Counted from the first letter of the stretch, positions 54,610 to 63,955 are shown. The stretch: 64,000 nucleotides of DNA from Gammaproteobacteria bacterium (GCA_030583605.1 CP129466.1:2673001-2737000), one strand, 5' to 3'. Notes: generated by a model not told the origin, from the letters alone. A program made the numbers and translations.

Positions 54610-54981
54610 ATGATGGATCCGTTAACCCTCGCGATCGCAGCCGGGATTTCGCTTGGCCTGGTTATCGGCTACCGCTGCAGCCGGGTGGTGGTGAACCGGG
54701 TCGGCGGCCCGTTTGCGCGTGGCCCGCTGGTGGTCGGCTGCGCCATTGCCGGTGCGATCGGCTTCCTGGTTCCTGCCTTCCTGTTCTCCTATTTCATCAG
54801 CCGGAATTTCGTCGCCAGCCGGGGAGCGTTCGCCGGAGCCGTGCCGGTCCCGGTCTCGTCCGGCCTGCTGCTCGGCATCGCCGCCGGCAATGCCCTCGTC
54901 ATCGCAAGCGGCCTCGTGGTCGGCACCTTCGCCGGCGGGCTGTGCGCGCGGATGATCGAGGAGGCGCGTGTACGCCTTTGA
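54610..54981 (+). CDS. Small integral membrane protein of unknown function
   Basis: A 123-aa protein with about four hydrophobic stretches (LAIAAGISLGLVIGY, VVGCAIAGAIGFLVPAFLFSYFI, SGLLLGIAAGNALVIASGLVVGTFAGG). I do not recognise it. ATG codons at 54610 and 54613 both follow GGGAG. It lies 145 bp after the urea transporter on the same strand. No catalytic or metal-binding motif is visible. Confidence 0.65.
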   Translation: MMDPLTLAIAAGISLGLVIGYRCSRVVVNRVGGPFARGPLVVGCAIAGAIGFLVPAFLFSYFISRNFVASRGAFAGAVPVPVSSGLLLGIAAGNALVIASGLVVGTFAGGLCARMIEEARVRL

Positions 54982-55123
54982 GCCGGTCCGGCAGCCCCGA
55001 GCGACGTTTTGCAGCAGTCGACCTGAACCTGGCGCGCACCTGCCCGCGCACGAGGCCGCGCGACCGCGACTCCTGCGGTGCAGTTCCATACCTCCAGTCA
55101 AGGCAGCGCAGCGGGTCCGGTAG

Positions 55124-56353
55124 ATGCACAAGCGCGTATTGATGATTGCATTCCACTACCCGCCCTGCGCGGGTAGCAGTGGCTTGCAGCGCGCCCTGAA
55201 GTTCTCGCGGTACCTGCCCGAGGAAGGCTGGCAACCGCTCGTCCTCTCGGCCAGTCCCCGCGCCTATCCGCAGACGAGCCAGGAGCAGCTTGCCGAGATT
55301 CCTGCAGACCTCGTCGTGAAACGGAGCTTCTGCGTGGATGCCGCGCGTCACCTGTCGCTGGCGGGCCGCTATCCGCGGCGGCTCGCGCTCCCGGACCGCT
55401 GGGCCAGCTGGCGCTGGAGCGGTGTGCGTGCGGGCCTGCGGCTCATCGAAGAATTCCGCCCGACCATGATCTGGTCCACCTACCCGATTGCCACGGCACA
55501 CCTGATCGCCGGCCGCCTGCAACGCGCCAGCCGGCTCCCCTGGATCGCCGATTTTCGCGATTCGATGACCGAGCCCGGCTATCCGTCGGACCCGGTGCAG
55601 CGACGCCAGTACCTGGACATCGAACGGCTGGCCTGCGAAAACGCCCGCGCCGTCGTCTTCAGCGCCCCCGGGGCCTTGCGGATGTACGCGGAACGCTACC
55701 CGCACCTCGCGGCTGATCATTGGGTGGAGATTCCAAACGGCTACGACGACCTGAACTTCCCGGCCGGTGACGAGGCGGGGCCTGGCACCGGCAAGGTCAC
55801 GCTCCTGCACAGCGGCGTCATCTACCCGTCGGAACGTGATCCGACACATTTCTTCGATGCGCTGGCGCAGATGAAGGCCCGGGCCATGATCCGGTCGCCG
55901 GAGTTCCGGGTCGTCCTGCGCGCCACCGGGCATGACGGGATCCTCGCGCCGATGATCGAGGCGAGAGGACTCGGCGACATCGTGACGCTGGCACCGCCGA
56001 TCGCGTACACGGATGCCCTGCGCGAAATGAAGGCGGCCTCGGGGTTGCTGTTGTTCCAGGCCTCGAACTGCAACCACCAGATACCGGCCAAGCTCTACGA
56101 GTACATGCGGGCCGGGCGGCCCGTGCTCGGATTGACCGATCCGGCCGGCGACACCGCGGTGACGATGCGCCGGACCGGGCTGACGAACATCGTCCGGCTC
56201 GACGACCAGGCGGACATCGTCACGGGCCTGGGCGAATTCCTGGACGAATTGCGCAGCGGCCGGGGCCGCTACCCGGACGCGGCCGCCGTTGCCGGTTATT
56301 CGCGCCGGCGCCAGACCACCCGGCTCGCCGAACTCTTCGATCGCCTCCTGTGA
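55124..56353 (+). CDS. Glycosyltransferase family 4 protein
   Basis: A 409-aa GT-B glycosyltransferase. The N-terminal HYPPCAGSSGLQRALKFSRYL is the acceptor-side glycine loop, WIADFRDSMTEPG the inter-domain region, and VTLLHSGVIYPSERDPTHF the start of the nucleotide-sugar domain. The donor-binding Glu is in QIPAKLYEYMRAGRPVLG. It converges on a GNAT/CelD gene and a DegT aminotransferase, a set often found in capsule or lipopolysaccharide loci. The sugar is unknown. Confidence 0.87.
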   Translation: MHKRVLMIAFHYPPCAGSSGLQRALKFSRYLPEEGWQPLVLSASPRAYPQTSQEQLAEIPADLVVKRSFCVDAARHLSLAGRYPRRLALPDRWASWRWSGVRAGLRLIEEFRPTMIWSTYPIATAHLIAGRLQRASRLPWIADFRDSMTEPGYPSDPVQRRQYLDIERLACENARAVVFSAPGALRMYAERYPHLAADHWVEIPNGYDDLNFPAGDEAGPGTGKVTLLHSGVIYPSERDPTHFFDALAQMKARAMIRSPEFRVVLRATGHDGILAPMIEARGLGDIVTLAPPIAYTDALREMKAASGLLLFQASNCNHQIPAKLYEYMRAGRPVLGLTDPAGDTAVTMRRTGLTNIVRLDDQADIVTGLGEFLDELRSGRGRYPDAAAVAGYSRRRQTTRLAELFDRLL

Positions 56354-56369
56354 CCGGGATCGCGCCCGC

Positions 56370-57404
56370 TCAGGCGCGTCTTGCGTCCCACCGCGCCTTC
56401 AGGCTCGCCAGCGCCGGCCAGCGCCAGACATTGACGTGGTACATCCGGCGGATCTCGTCACTCCACTTGGTGTGCCAGTCCATCAGCTTGCCGTAGAACT
56501 CAATGCGCCGGACGGCACCGGACGAGAACAGCTGCTCGAAGTATTCCTGGCGCATCAGGTGGGTTGCCGACACCTTGCTGAACTCCTCGCAGTGCGTGGT
56601 CTTGAGGATGATCAGGACGCCGTCGCGATGCACGCACAGGTCCGTCGCGGCCAGGGTGTCGTTGAACCAGTACTGGTAGACGGTCGCTTCGCCGCGCCCG
56701 GCCAGGCGCGACAATGCCAGGCGATAGAAACGGCCCTGGGCGTTGTCAGGATGCAAGGTCGTGCCCTCGCCGGCTTTCCAGCCCTGCGATTCCAGGCGAC
56801 CGTAGTCGTCTACGGCAGCGGCGACTGCCTCCGGTCCCTCGATGACCTGCAGACGTACCCGTACCTGCTCGCGCTCGAGGCGATTGCGCTGCTTCTGCAG
56901 GTTGTGCCGCAGGTTCTGTCCGCGGCGGGCCCAGTACTCCGCGAACGTACCCGGGTTCGTGATGGCTGCCGTCTCGATGTAATCCACGGTCCGGATGCTG
57001 TCTCCATCGGGCGGTCGCTCCGCCAGGCACGGATCCTGCTGGCTGATTCCGAGCAACAGCGCCGGCCCCGGCAGGCTGCGCAGCAGGGACCGCCACAGCG
57101 CCGGGCCAGCGATCTCCGGCCTCGCCAGCCAGGCGCCGAGCGGTGCCTGCGACGGCTGGAACGTCGCCCAGCGACCAGCCGGGTGCTTCGCCACGATGGC
57201 GGCTGCGGCCGCTTGCCCGTGCAGATGCCCGAGCACCAGGCGTTCCCCGCCCGTGCCGAAGTGCTCGAGCAGCGCGAGCAGGAACTCCGCGTCCATGATC
57301 GGCAGCTTCGTCGTTACGGCGTTCAGCCCGTCCCATGCCTGCGCGTGCTCCGCCAGATTCGCGACGGGCAGAATCGACCAACTCACCCCGGGTATCCGGC
57401 TCAT
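56370..57404 (-). CDS. GNAT-fold acyltransferase of the CelD/BcsL (Acetyltransf_6) type
   Basis: A 344-aa protein of the FemAB-like double-GNAT superfamily. The C-terminal half carries RRGQNLRHNLQKQRNRLER, RFYRLALSRLAGRGEATVYQYWFND and LDWHTKWSD-like elements (LMDWHTKWSDEIRRMYHVNVW), typical of CelD-related exopolysaccharide proteins. The ATG at 57404 overlaps the DegT stop (ATGA), so they are co-translated. It probably acylates an amino sugar made by the aminotransferase. A longer in-phase frame reaches back into that gene and is not used. Confidence 0.82.
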   Translation of the reverse strand: MSRIPGVSWSILPVANLAEHAQAWDGLNAVTTKLPIMDAEFLLALLEHFGTGGERLVLGHLHGQAAAAAIVAKHPAGRWATFQPSQAPLGAWLARPEIAGPALWRSLLRSLPGPALLLGISQQDPCLAERPPDGDSIRTVDYIETAAITNPGTFAEYWARRGQNLRHNLQKQRNRLEREQVRVRLQVIEGPEAVAAAVDDYGRLESQGWKAGEGTTLHPDNAQGRFYRLALSRLAGRGEATVYQYWFNDTLAATDLCVHRDGVLIILKTTHCEEFSKVSATHLMRQEYFEQLFSSGAVRRIEFYGKLMDWHTKWSDEIRRMYHVNVWRWPALASLKARWDARRA

Positions 57405-58603
57405 CGCGCTGCTGCTCCCGCCGTTCGACCGGCCGCGTGCAGCGCGGCGGTTATCGTTCGGATCATCCATTCGAGCTCCGCGCCGGTCACCTCCTGGTGA
57501 CAGGGAAACTGCAGCAGCTGGGACGAGTACTGCGTACTGACCGGGCATACGGATCTGTCGATGTCCTCCCAGCGCAGAATCGGCACGCCGGCGCGTTTCA
57601 ACACCGGGAACACCGTGTCGACCCCGGCAACGATGAGCGGAAACACATAAGGCACCACCTGGTCCGGCAACTGCGGAAACAGCGGCCTGGCACCAGGCAC
57701 CGCCTGCAGCGCATGGAGCAGCCGCGTGAAGTTGCCGCGCCGTATCTGCACCATCCGCTCCCGGGGCAAACGCCGGATCAGGCTGCGGGAATGCCGCGAC
57801 ATGCGCACGTGCAACCATGCCGTATCGATGCCGTAGCCGCCATACGATGACTCGGGGCCGAGTTCGGCCTGCGACCGCGCCGCCTGCCTGTGGCGCTTGA
57901 TCGCCCGCCAGAGCAGGTCCTTCAGCGCCAGCAGCGCCCTCACCGGCAGCGTGAAGGGCTGGAGCCGCCCGTAACGCACCGCACGTTCCAGATTGTTGAG
58001 CACGGACTTCAGCTCGAAGCCGGTTCCCGCCCCTTGCAAGCCCGGCGGCGTGCGACCGGGCGACGGATAGATCAGGCAGCCCCCATCGCTGACCGGAAAG
58101 AACTTCATCGCGCTGGTCACCGCGAAATCACCGAAGCTCCCGAGGGCGCCCTCCTGGCAGGCACCGAACCATGCATGTGCGCAATCCTCGATCAGCAGCA
58201 GCCCCGAGCGACGGCAGAAACTCTGTGCCGCCGCAATCGCCGGCTGGGGAAACCCGAAAAAATGCACGACCAGCAAGGCCCTGCTGCGCGTGGAAACCCG
58301 CGCTGCGACGTCCGCCATGTCGACGCTGAGATCGGGCCGCAACCGGTAGAACACCGGCGTGGCGCCCGTGGCCGTCACGGCATCCACCATGGTGGAACAG
58401 TTATAGGCCGGCAGTAACACCTCGTCACCGGCACCGACCTGCGCGTTCAGCAAGCCCAGTGCAATCGCCACCCGCCCGCTGGTCAGCCAATCGACCTCAC
58501 CGGCATCGTCGACGGCAGGTACACCGGCATCCCGGCGGCCGAGGAAGCTGCCGAACGACAGGACGGGACGGATCGGGACGCGTGGTTCCGGAAAATCAGG
58601 CAT
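57401..58603 (-). CDS. DegT/DnrJ/EryC1/StrS-family PLP aminotransferase
   Basis: A 400-aa aminotransferase that makes amino sugars on nucleotide carriers. The PLP lysine lies in GDFAVTSAMKFFPVSDGG; the acid ligand in LLIEDCAHAWFG; substrate-site residues in LLPAYNCSTMVDAV. Its central part is rather basic and carries a long helix (VRALLALKDLLWRAIKRHRQAA) not seen in short members. It starts at ATG 58603 and overlaps the GNAT gene by ATGA. Together with the GT4 gene it suggests a surface glycan. Confidence 0.87.
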   Translation of the reverse strand: MPDFPEPRVPIRPVLSFGSFLGRRDAGVPAVDDAGEVDWLTSGRVAIALGLLNAQVGAGDEVLLPAYNCSTMVDAVTATGATPVFYRLRPDLSVDMADVAARVSTRSRALLVVHFFGFPQPAIAAAQSFCRRSGLLLIEDCAHAWFGACQEGALGSFGDFAVTSAMKFFPVSDGGCLIYPSPGRTPPGLQGAGTGFELKSVLNNLERAVRYGRLQPFTLPVRALLALKDLLWRAIKRHRQAARSQAELGPESSYGGYGIDTAWLHVRMSRHSRSLIRRLPRERMVQIRRGNFTRLLHALQAVPGARPLFPQLPDQVVPYVFPLIVAGVDTVFPVLKRAGVPILRWEDIDRSVCPVSTQYSSQLLQFPCHQEVTGAELEWMIRTITAALHAAGRTAGAAAR

Positions 58604-58679
58604 GTCGCTCAGCGCAACCCTCTGTCAACATACTGCTACAGTACTCAGGTTGCCGGCTACCTGCCGCGGGGGACTTCAC

Positions 58680-59852
58680 ATGGCCGACAAGCCAAACGCC
58701 ATCATCGCTGCGCTGCTGCTCGGCTGCGTAGGCGTATTTGCCATCATGGCGCAGCCGATCCTGGTCGAGGTGCTGGTGAACAGGGGGGGCTTCGAGCGAA
58801 GCCTCGCCGGCAAGATCACCGCGGTGGAAGTGCTCGGCACTGCCCTCGGCCCGGTGCTGGCGATGGCGTGGATGCAGCGGGTGTCCTGGCGCCTGGCGGC
58901 CGCGTTCGCGCTCCTGGTCGTGATCGGGGGGAACCTTGTCGCCACGATGCTCGCCGACACTTCGCTGCTGATGGCCCTGCGTTTCTTCGTTGGCCTGCTC
59001 GGCGAGGGCACGGCCTTCGCGCTCGCCATCGGCATCGTCGGCGGCACGGAGCAGAAGGATCGCAATTTCGCCTTCCTGATCGCCGCGCAGGTAACGCTCG
59101 GCGTAGTGTTCTTTCTCGCCCTGCCGCTGCCGCGCGAAGCCGGCGTCTCCGGCGTGATGCTGCCGCTGGCCGGGCTGGCGCTCGTCGCGCTCGCAACCGT
59201 CGGCTGGGTTCCGCACACGGGGCAGGGCGGACACGGTCACGGTGGCGCGACCGCGGCAGGCAGCTCCTCCGCGCCGGCATACGCTGCGCTCGTGGTCATG
59301 CTCGTGTGGTGCACCGGGCTCGGCGCGATGTGGGCTTTCATCAAGCTGATCGGCATCGAGCTCACCTGCTCCGGTTGCGATGACCAGGCGAAGGCAGCGG
59401 CCGCGATCGCGGTCGGGCAAGCGCTCGGCCTCTCGACGGCCCTTGCGGTCGCGGGCGCACTCGCCGCAGCAGCGCTCGCCGACCGCATCGGGCGCATTCC
59501 GCCGGTGGCCGTGGCGCTGCTCGTACAAATCACGATGGTGTTGCTGCTGAAGGGGCATATGGGCTGGGCACAGTTCGCGGCCACGACGGCAACGTTCCAG
59601 ATCTTCTGGAACCTCAACGGTCCGTACATGATGGGAACAGTTGCGCTCGGGGACGGTACCGGCAAGGTGAGCCCGCTGATCCCGACCGCCCAGATCGGCG
59701 GTTTCTTTCTCGGGCCGGTGATCGTCGGCAGGTTCCTCGACCAGGGCGCCGGCCTCGGTGCGGCGAATACCGTCGCGGCGAGCTGCTTCCTGCTGGCGCT
59801 GCTGCTGTTCGTCCCGGTTGCGCGGCAAGTCGGCGCCAGAAAGAAGACCTGA
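58680..59852 (+). CDS. MFS transporter
   Basis: A 390-aa major-facilitator carrier with about twelve hydrophobic segments. The opening NAIIAALLLGCVGVFAIMAQPILVEVLV and the A-type loop after helix 2 are normal. The loop between helices 6 and 7 is His-rich (GQGGHGHGG), and an extracytoplasmic loop has CSGC. The ATG at 58680 follows GGGGGA. The substrate is unknown. It is divergent from the DegT gene. Confidence 0.83.
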   Translation: MADKPNAIIAALLLGCVGVFAIMAQPILVEVLVNRGGFERSLAGKITAVEVLGTALGPVLAMAWMQRVSWRLAAAFALLVVIGGNLVATMLADTSLLMALRFFVGLLGEGTAFALAIGIVGGTEQKDRNFAFLIAAQVTLGVVFFLALPLPREAGVSGVMLPLAGLALVALATVGWVPHTGQGGHGHGGATAAGSSSAPAYAALVVMLVWCTGLGAMWAFIKLIGIELTCSGCDDQAKAAAAIAVGQALGLSTALAVAGALAAAALADRIGRIPPVAVALLVQITMVLLLKGHMGWAQFAATTATFQIFWNLNGPYMMGTVALGDGTGKVSPLIPTAQIGGFFLGPVIVGRFLDQGAGLGAANTVAASCFLLALLLFVPVARQVGARKKT

Positions 59853-60014
59853 CGCCGCCGCGGGGCGCGACAGTTCACGATCGACTGCCCGGCACGGATT
59901 CCGCCCGTCGCGGTGCTCACGCGCATCAGGGGGCCGGCGCTGCCGGCGGCGCTTCAGAACTATTTTTTGGTTCTTCGCAGATTGGCGGGGTCATCATGCG
60001 GCGAAGGCTGCATA

Positions 60015-60418
60015 GGACTCCGCCCATCCCCGGGTCTCGCCGCCGGCTGGCCCTGCGGGTGCCCTCGCAGGCGTGCTCGCTGCGGAGTGCGCGCCACTCG
60101 ACATCCTTGGGTCTCGTGGGCGCGCAGCAGCGGCATCCCTGCCGCTGCCTCTGCGAGCTTAGCCTTGCTCGCTACGCCTGCTCGGCCAGCCGGCTGATGG
60201 GCTCGGCCCGGAGACGGGCGGAGTCGCAGCAGCCTGGCATCCGGATCCACGCTCCGGTCGTCGTGCGACACATCGCCCCTGGCGAGGCGGATGCAGCGGT
60301 GGTCACGGCCCCGGCGCGGGCATGTGTGGAGCCGGTTGCCAGGAGGGCAGCAACCGGCGGAACTCATAGCGACGAGCACAGGGACGTGCGAGGAGCGGCA
60401 CGCGCCGGGGACACGACC
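60015..60418 (+). repeat. Mosaic intergenic repeat, copy C (longest), with hairpin
   Basis: The longest of three copies. It contains all blocks seen in A and B plus an extra piece (about 60060-60175) found in neither. The hairpin is GCCGGTTGC (60331-60339) with GCAACCGGC (60350-60358). Compared with copy B, both sides of one base pair have changed (C-G to T-A), so pairing is kept. It occupies most of the 59853-60469 gap between the MFS gene and the small protein at 60470; I see no other feature there. Confidence 0.78.
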
Positions 60419-60469
60419 ACCGCATCGTCCACCAGCGAGCCGCTGCATTCCCGCAGCTCGGCGAAGAAC

Positions 60470-60817
60470 CTATTTTTTGCGAGTCACTTGCCTGCGGCGC
60501 GGCTTTGCGGCCGACGCCCTCGCGGCCGTCTTGCGGCCGCGCGCACGCCTGCCGCGAGAGAACTTCGCCTCGTACTCCCGGCCGACGGTCTCGAGATCGA
60601 TCATCATCGCGTGGGTGCGGCGCACCGCCTCGACGTACTCCTCGATGAGCGGCCAGTCGATTGGCATCGTGCCCGCAGCAGTACGGGTGGCGAACAACTG
60701 GTTCCAGAGCTTCTGCTGGCGCTTCTGCGCCGACTGGATCGCGTTGACGACATATTTCAGGCTGTGCGTCTCCCAGTCGGCATTGCCGCCGCCCTTGTCC
60801 AATTTATCCGACGACAT
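60470..60817 (-). CDS. Small basic protein of unknown function
   Basis: A 115-aa protein I do not recognise. The helical N-terminal part reads SLKYVVNAIQSAQKRQQKLWNQLF, followed by PIDWPLIEEYVEAVRRTHAMMIDLETVGREYEAKF. The C-terminal 30 residues are almost only Arg, Lys and Ala (RRARGRKTAARASAAKPRRR), suggesting nucleic-acid or polyanion binding. The ATG at 60817 follows GGAGAGG. Its layout is a little like phasin or histone-like proteins, without firm similarity. The open frame extends far upstream, antisense-like through the oxygenase gene, and that part is not used. Confidence 0.7.
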   Translation of the reverse strand: MSSDKLDKGGGNADWETHSLKYVVNAIQSAQKRQQKLWNQLFATRTAAGTMPIDWPLIEEYVEAVRRTHAMMIDLETVGREYEAKFSRGRRARGRKTAARASAAKPRRRQVTRKK

Positions 60818-60957
60818 CTGCCCTCTCCTCCGCTGAACCGGCCCCGGGTCGCAGGCCAATGTAAGCCGTGCCCGCGGCGCGGCGCAACGCAGGCCCGGCA
60901 GAAGCCGCCTCACTGACCGCGCATTGATCGGGACAGGGTCCGCGCCGCTCTTTCCGT

Positions 60958-62067
60958 TCAGCGGGACAGCAGCCGAACGGACGTCACCGCCCAGTCGGCG
61001 GGATCGGCCCGGCGCGCGGGTGACGGGATGGAGTAAGCCACGCGACTGCGATCGCGTGCCATGGTTTCGAGATCCATGCGCCAGCCGCGCTTCTGCCAGA
61101 TGGTGAGGTTCCGGCGAAAGTGCATGATGATGTCGTCGGCCGGGACGATGAACTCGCCCACCGCCTCCTTCGAGGGAATCGGCGGATCGAGCTTCTCGAC
61201 GACGATGCGATCCTCTTCGACCGCCGCAGCCATACGCCGCAGGAAGTTCTCGTCGAACTTCTCCTCCAGCATGGAGTTGCGGTTCATGATCAGGAATAGT
61301 TCCAGGTCGAGTTCGTCCCGCGGCACGGTATAGAGATACAGGTGCATCTTCGCCGTGGCACTGAAATTCACCCGCGTCCAGGTCGAGGCGGCGCCGTGGT
61401 AACCAGAGCCGGACTCGTTGCGCCGGTCGGCCTGCAGCTTGCGCATCTCGGCATCGGGCAGGGCCGGAGACTGGAACACCACCATGGCGCCGGCGCCCCA
61501 GGGGCCGGTCTCCTCCACGTTGATCTTCGGGACCTTGTAGCCGGTGTCTGCCCCCGCCATCCCCATGCCGGCGTGCACGTACTCGACATGCGAGGGATCG
61601 GACTGGTTCTCCACCAGCCGTACATAGTTGCACTTCCAGCTGTAGCGCATGCGCAGCGTGCGCCAGCCTTCCTGCCCGAACTCGTGGCAGGGCATGATGG
61701 TCGGGCGCTCGGCCTCCGGCAGGTCGCCGAGGAAGACGAACACCAGCCCGTAGCGCTCCTCCACGGGGTAGGCGTCGATGCGCGAGCGCCGCGGGATGCG
61801 CTCGATCGGTCCCAGTGAGGGGATGCGCTCGCAGTCGCCCTCGCCGTTGAACTTCCAGCCGTGATAGGGGCACTGGATGCAATTGCCGACGACCTTGCCG
61901 TCGCCGAGCGAGCCGCCGCGGTGGGTGCAGGTGTTGTGTACGCAACGCGCCCGGCCGGACTCGTCGCGCCAGAGGACGAACTGCAACCCGAGCATCCGGA
62001 CCTTCAGTGGCCGGCCGGCGACGAGATTCGCGCTCTCCTCCGCCGGATACCAGAAGTTGATGAACAT
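60958..62067 (-). CDS. Rieske-type ring-hydroxylating oxygenase, large subunit
   Basis: A 369-aa oxygenase. The Rieske 2Fe-2S site is CTHRGG (about 47-52) and CPYHGWKF (about 66-73). The mononuclear-iron site is in NQSDPSHVEYVHAG, giving two His with the expected spacing. It is of the single-component alpha-subunit type (as in VanA and steroid or choline oxygenases) that needs a separate reductase; no reductase is adjacent. A split-barrel protein lies 30 bp upstream on the same strand. The substrate is unknown. Confidence 0.9.
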   Translation of the reverse strand: MFINFWYPAEESANLVAGRPLKVRMLGLQFVLWRDESGRARCVHNTCTHRGGSLGDGKVVGNCIQCPYHGWKFNGEGDCERIPSLGPIERIPRRSRIDAYPVEERYGLVFVFLGDLPEAERPTIMPCHEFGQEGWRTLRMRYSWKCNYVRLVENQSDPSHVEYVHAGMGMAGADTGYKVPKINVEETGPWGAGAMVVFQSPALPDAEMRKLQADRRNESGSGYHGAASTWTRVNFSATAKMHLYLYTVPRDELDLELFLIMNRNSMLEEKFDENFLRRMAAAVEEDRIVVEKLDPPIPSKEAVGEFIVPADDIIMHFRRNLTIWQKRGWRMDLETMARDRSRVAYSIPSPARRADPADWAVTSVRLLSR

Positions 62068-62097
62068 CGCTCGCGCCGCGCTCGCGAAGGAGTCGCG

Positions 62098-62616
62098 TCA
62101 GGGATTGCGCAACCAGACCTGCCGCGGCGAATACCCGTCACGGCGCAGGAAGTGCTCCGTGTATACGATGCGGTCCGGCCGCAGGCGCATGAGCTGGCCC
62201 TTTGGCGGCTCATTGATCGGGCGGCCGATCTCGAACGCCGAGGCCGGCCACTTGAACACCTCCATGCCGCGCACCCAGTCCGGCGTGCCCACGTCGAGCA
62301 GCGCCGCATTGCCGAACAGCTGGCAGCCCATGGCGCAGGCCCACCCGGCCATCGGGTTGGCCACCGCGAGGCAGATGCGAGGGTCACGCTGCATCGCCTT
62401 GAGTTTCGGGCTGTTCGGCTGCGGGAAGACGTAGACATCGAAGCCGTCGGCATAGAACTCGAGCGGGCTCACGATCGGCCCGTTCTTGCCGAGCGTGCCG
62501 AGAAAGGCGATGTTGGTAATCGTGAGCACGCGCTCGATGCGGCTCTCGAGATCCTTGCGCGGCAGGGGGGTTTTCGGCCAGTTCTCCGGCTCCAGCCAGC
62601 GATGTGCGGCGCTCAT
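62098..62616 (-). CDS. Pyridoxamine-phosphate-oxidase-like split-barrel protein (flavin/F420 type)
   Basis: A 172-aa split-barrel flavoprotein-fold protein. It shows NIAFLGTLGKNGPIVSPLEFYADGFDVYVF and SPKLKAMQRDPRICLAVANP, typical of the PNPOx/FDOR superfamily whose members bind FMN, F420 or haem. In a genome that makes F420, an F420-dependent reductase is plausible, but residues alone do not decide. It precedes the Rieske oxygenase gene by 30 bp and might supply it with electrons or act on its product. Confidence 0.78.
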   Translation of the reverse strand: MSAAHRWLEPENWPKTPLPRKDLESRIERVLTITNIAFLGTLGKNGPIVSPLEFYADGFDVYVFPQPNSPKLKAMQRDPRICLAVANPMAGWACAMGCQLFGNAALLDVGTPDWVRGMEVFKWPASAFEIGRPINEPPKGQLMRLRPDRIVYTEHFLRRDGYSPRQVWLRNP

Positions 62617-62830
62617 GGGTTCTCCCCTTGTTATTGGTCTGCGTAACAGATGATGGGCTGGCGTCGATTATGGCATGGCCTGCGGCGCAGCGGCCCTCCT
62701 GCGGCAAGCTGCCACCACGCTGGGGACAGGACACAACGCCGCGTTTGTGGCCCGCGCCCACCTCCCCCTATGATCCCGGCCCCGACCGGATTTCGCGGCC
62801 GGCGCGAACACTCTCCCAAGGAGCCATTGC

Positions 62831-63637
62831 ATGAGAACGCTGCTGCTCTCCCTCGCCCCCTGCCTTCTGCTCGGCCTGAGCGTTACCGCCAGCGCCGCAC
62901 TCACGGCCGGAAAGACCACGGTGCTGATAACCGGCGCCAATCGCGGCATCGGCCTGGAGTACGTCCGGCAACTCGCCGCGCGCGACTGGAACGTGATTGC
63001 GACCGTGCGGCGCCCCGCCGAAGCGAAAGAACTGCAGGAGATCGCCGCCAGGCACCCCGGCGTGGTGATCGAGCAACTCGACGTCACGGACCATGCCGGG
63101 ATCGACGCGCTGGCGGCAAAGTACCGGGACCAGCCGATCGACATCCTGCTGCTCAACGCCGGGCTCACGCCCACCTATCCGTCGGCCTTCAAGCCGCTCG
63201 CCGGCGTCGACTTCGACATCGCGTTGCAGAGCTTCGAGGTGAACGCGCTCGGCCCGCTGCGGATGGCCCAGGCGTTCATGCCGCAGGTGACCGCCTCCGT
63301 CAAGAAGCAGATCGTGGTGATCTCGAGCAAGGGCGGGTCGTTTGCGGAAAGCCCGAAGTTTCCGATGATGTACGAGTACCGGGGCAGCAAGGCGGCACTC
63401 AACATGTACATGTACACGCTTTCACTCGAAGCACCGAAGAAAGGCGTCACCGTGACACTGCTCTCCCCCGGGCAGGTCAACACCGCGCAGAACCCGGCGC
63501 TCGCGGGAATCAAGCGACCCGGCACCATCGAGGTCGAGGAGAGTGTCGGCAAGATGCTGAAGGTGATCGACACGCTCACGCCGGCCGACAATGGCAAGTT
63601 TCTCGACTACGAGGACCGGCGCGTAATCCCCTGGTGA
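62831..63637 (+). CDS. Exported or membrane-anchored short-chain dehydrogenase/reductase
   Basis: A 268-aa SDR. The cofactor loop TGANRGIGLEY, LNAG motif (LLLNAGLTP), catalytic Ser (VISSKGG) and Tyr/Lys (YEYRGSKAALN) are all present. Unusually, residues 1-23 form a classical signal peptide (MRTLLLSLAPCLLLGLSVTASA), so the enzyme seems to leave the cytoplasm or be anchored. The ATG at 62831 follows AAGGAGC, and no later start gives a complete fold. NAD(P)-dependent chemistry in the periplasm is rare. Confidence 0.88.
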   Translation: MRTLLLSLAPCLLLGLSVTASAALTAGKTTVLITGANRGIGLEYVRQLAARDWNVIATVRRPAEAKELQEIAARHPGVVIEQLDVTDHAGIDALAAKYRDQPIDILLLNAGLTPTYPSAFKPLAGVDFDIALQSFEVNALGPLRMAQAFMPQVTASVKKQIVVISSKGGSFAESPKFPMMYEYRGSKAALNMYMYTLSLEAPKKGVTVTLLSPGQVNTAQNPALAGIKRPGTIEVEESVGKMLKVIDTLTPADNGKFLDYEDRRVIPW

Positions 63638-63646
63638 TGCGGTCGC

Positions 63647-63955
63647 TCAGCGGCCGTAAGCCACCACCAGGTAGTCCACGATCGGAGGAACGTCCGCAGG
63701 CCGGATCGGCGCGCCCATCACGCTGACCATCTTGTCGACGATCTTCTGCCAGCCCGCCCGGTCGAGGAACACCGAGTTCATCGGTATGTAGTCGAGGCTG
63801 TGGCACATCACGCAGTTGGCTTCGACCAGCGTGCGCCCCGGGGCGTCGCGCAGGCGAACCTGGCTCTCGTCTGCAGCAGCCGCAAACATGGGCCATGTGG
63901 CAAGCAGCGCAAGCACTGCCGCCGACCGCATCGCCCTGTTGATCGTCATGTCCAT
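63647..63955 (-). CDS. Monohaem c-type cytochrome, SorB-like
   Basis: A 102-aa exported cytochrome c. A signal peptide (MRSAAVLALLATWPMFAAA) is followed by NCVMCHSLDYIPMNSVFLDRAGWQKIVDKM, with haem motif CVMCH, and ends in VDYLVVAYGR. The size and sequence resemble the small haem subunit of sulfite dehydrogenases. It lies one base after the stop of the gene cut by the window edge, which would then be the molybdenum subunit. ATG 63949 is an alternative start. Confidence 0.8.
   Translation of the reverse strand: MDMTINRAMRSAAVLALLATWPMFAAAADESQVRLRDAPGRTLVEANCVMCHSLDYIPMNSVFLDRAGWQKIVDKMVSVMGAPIRPADVPPIVDYLVVAYGR

Noticed and set aside
60818..61945. Upstream extension of the small basic protein to 491 codons.
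   Set aside because: The extension runs in a shifted frame over the Rieske oxygenase on the same strand; the good ribosome site at 60817 marks the real start.
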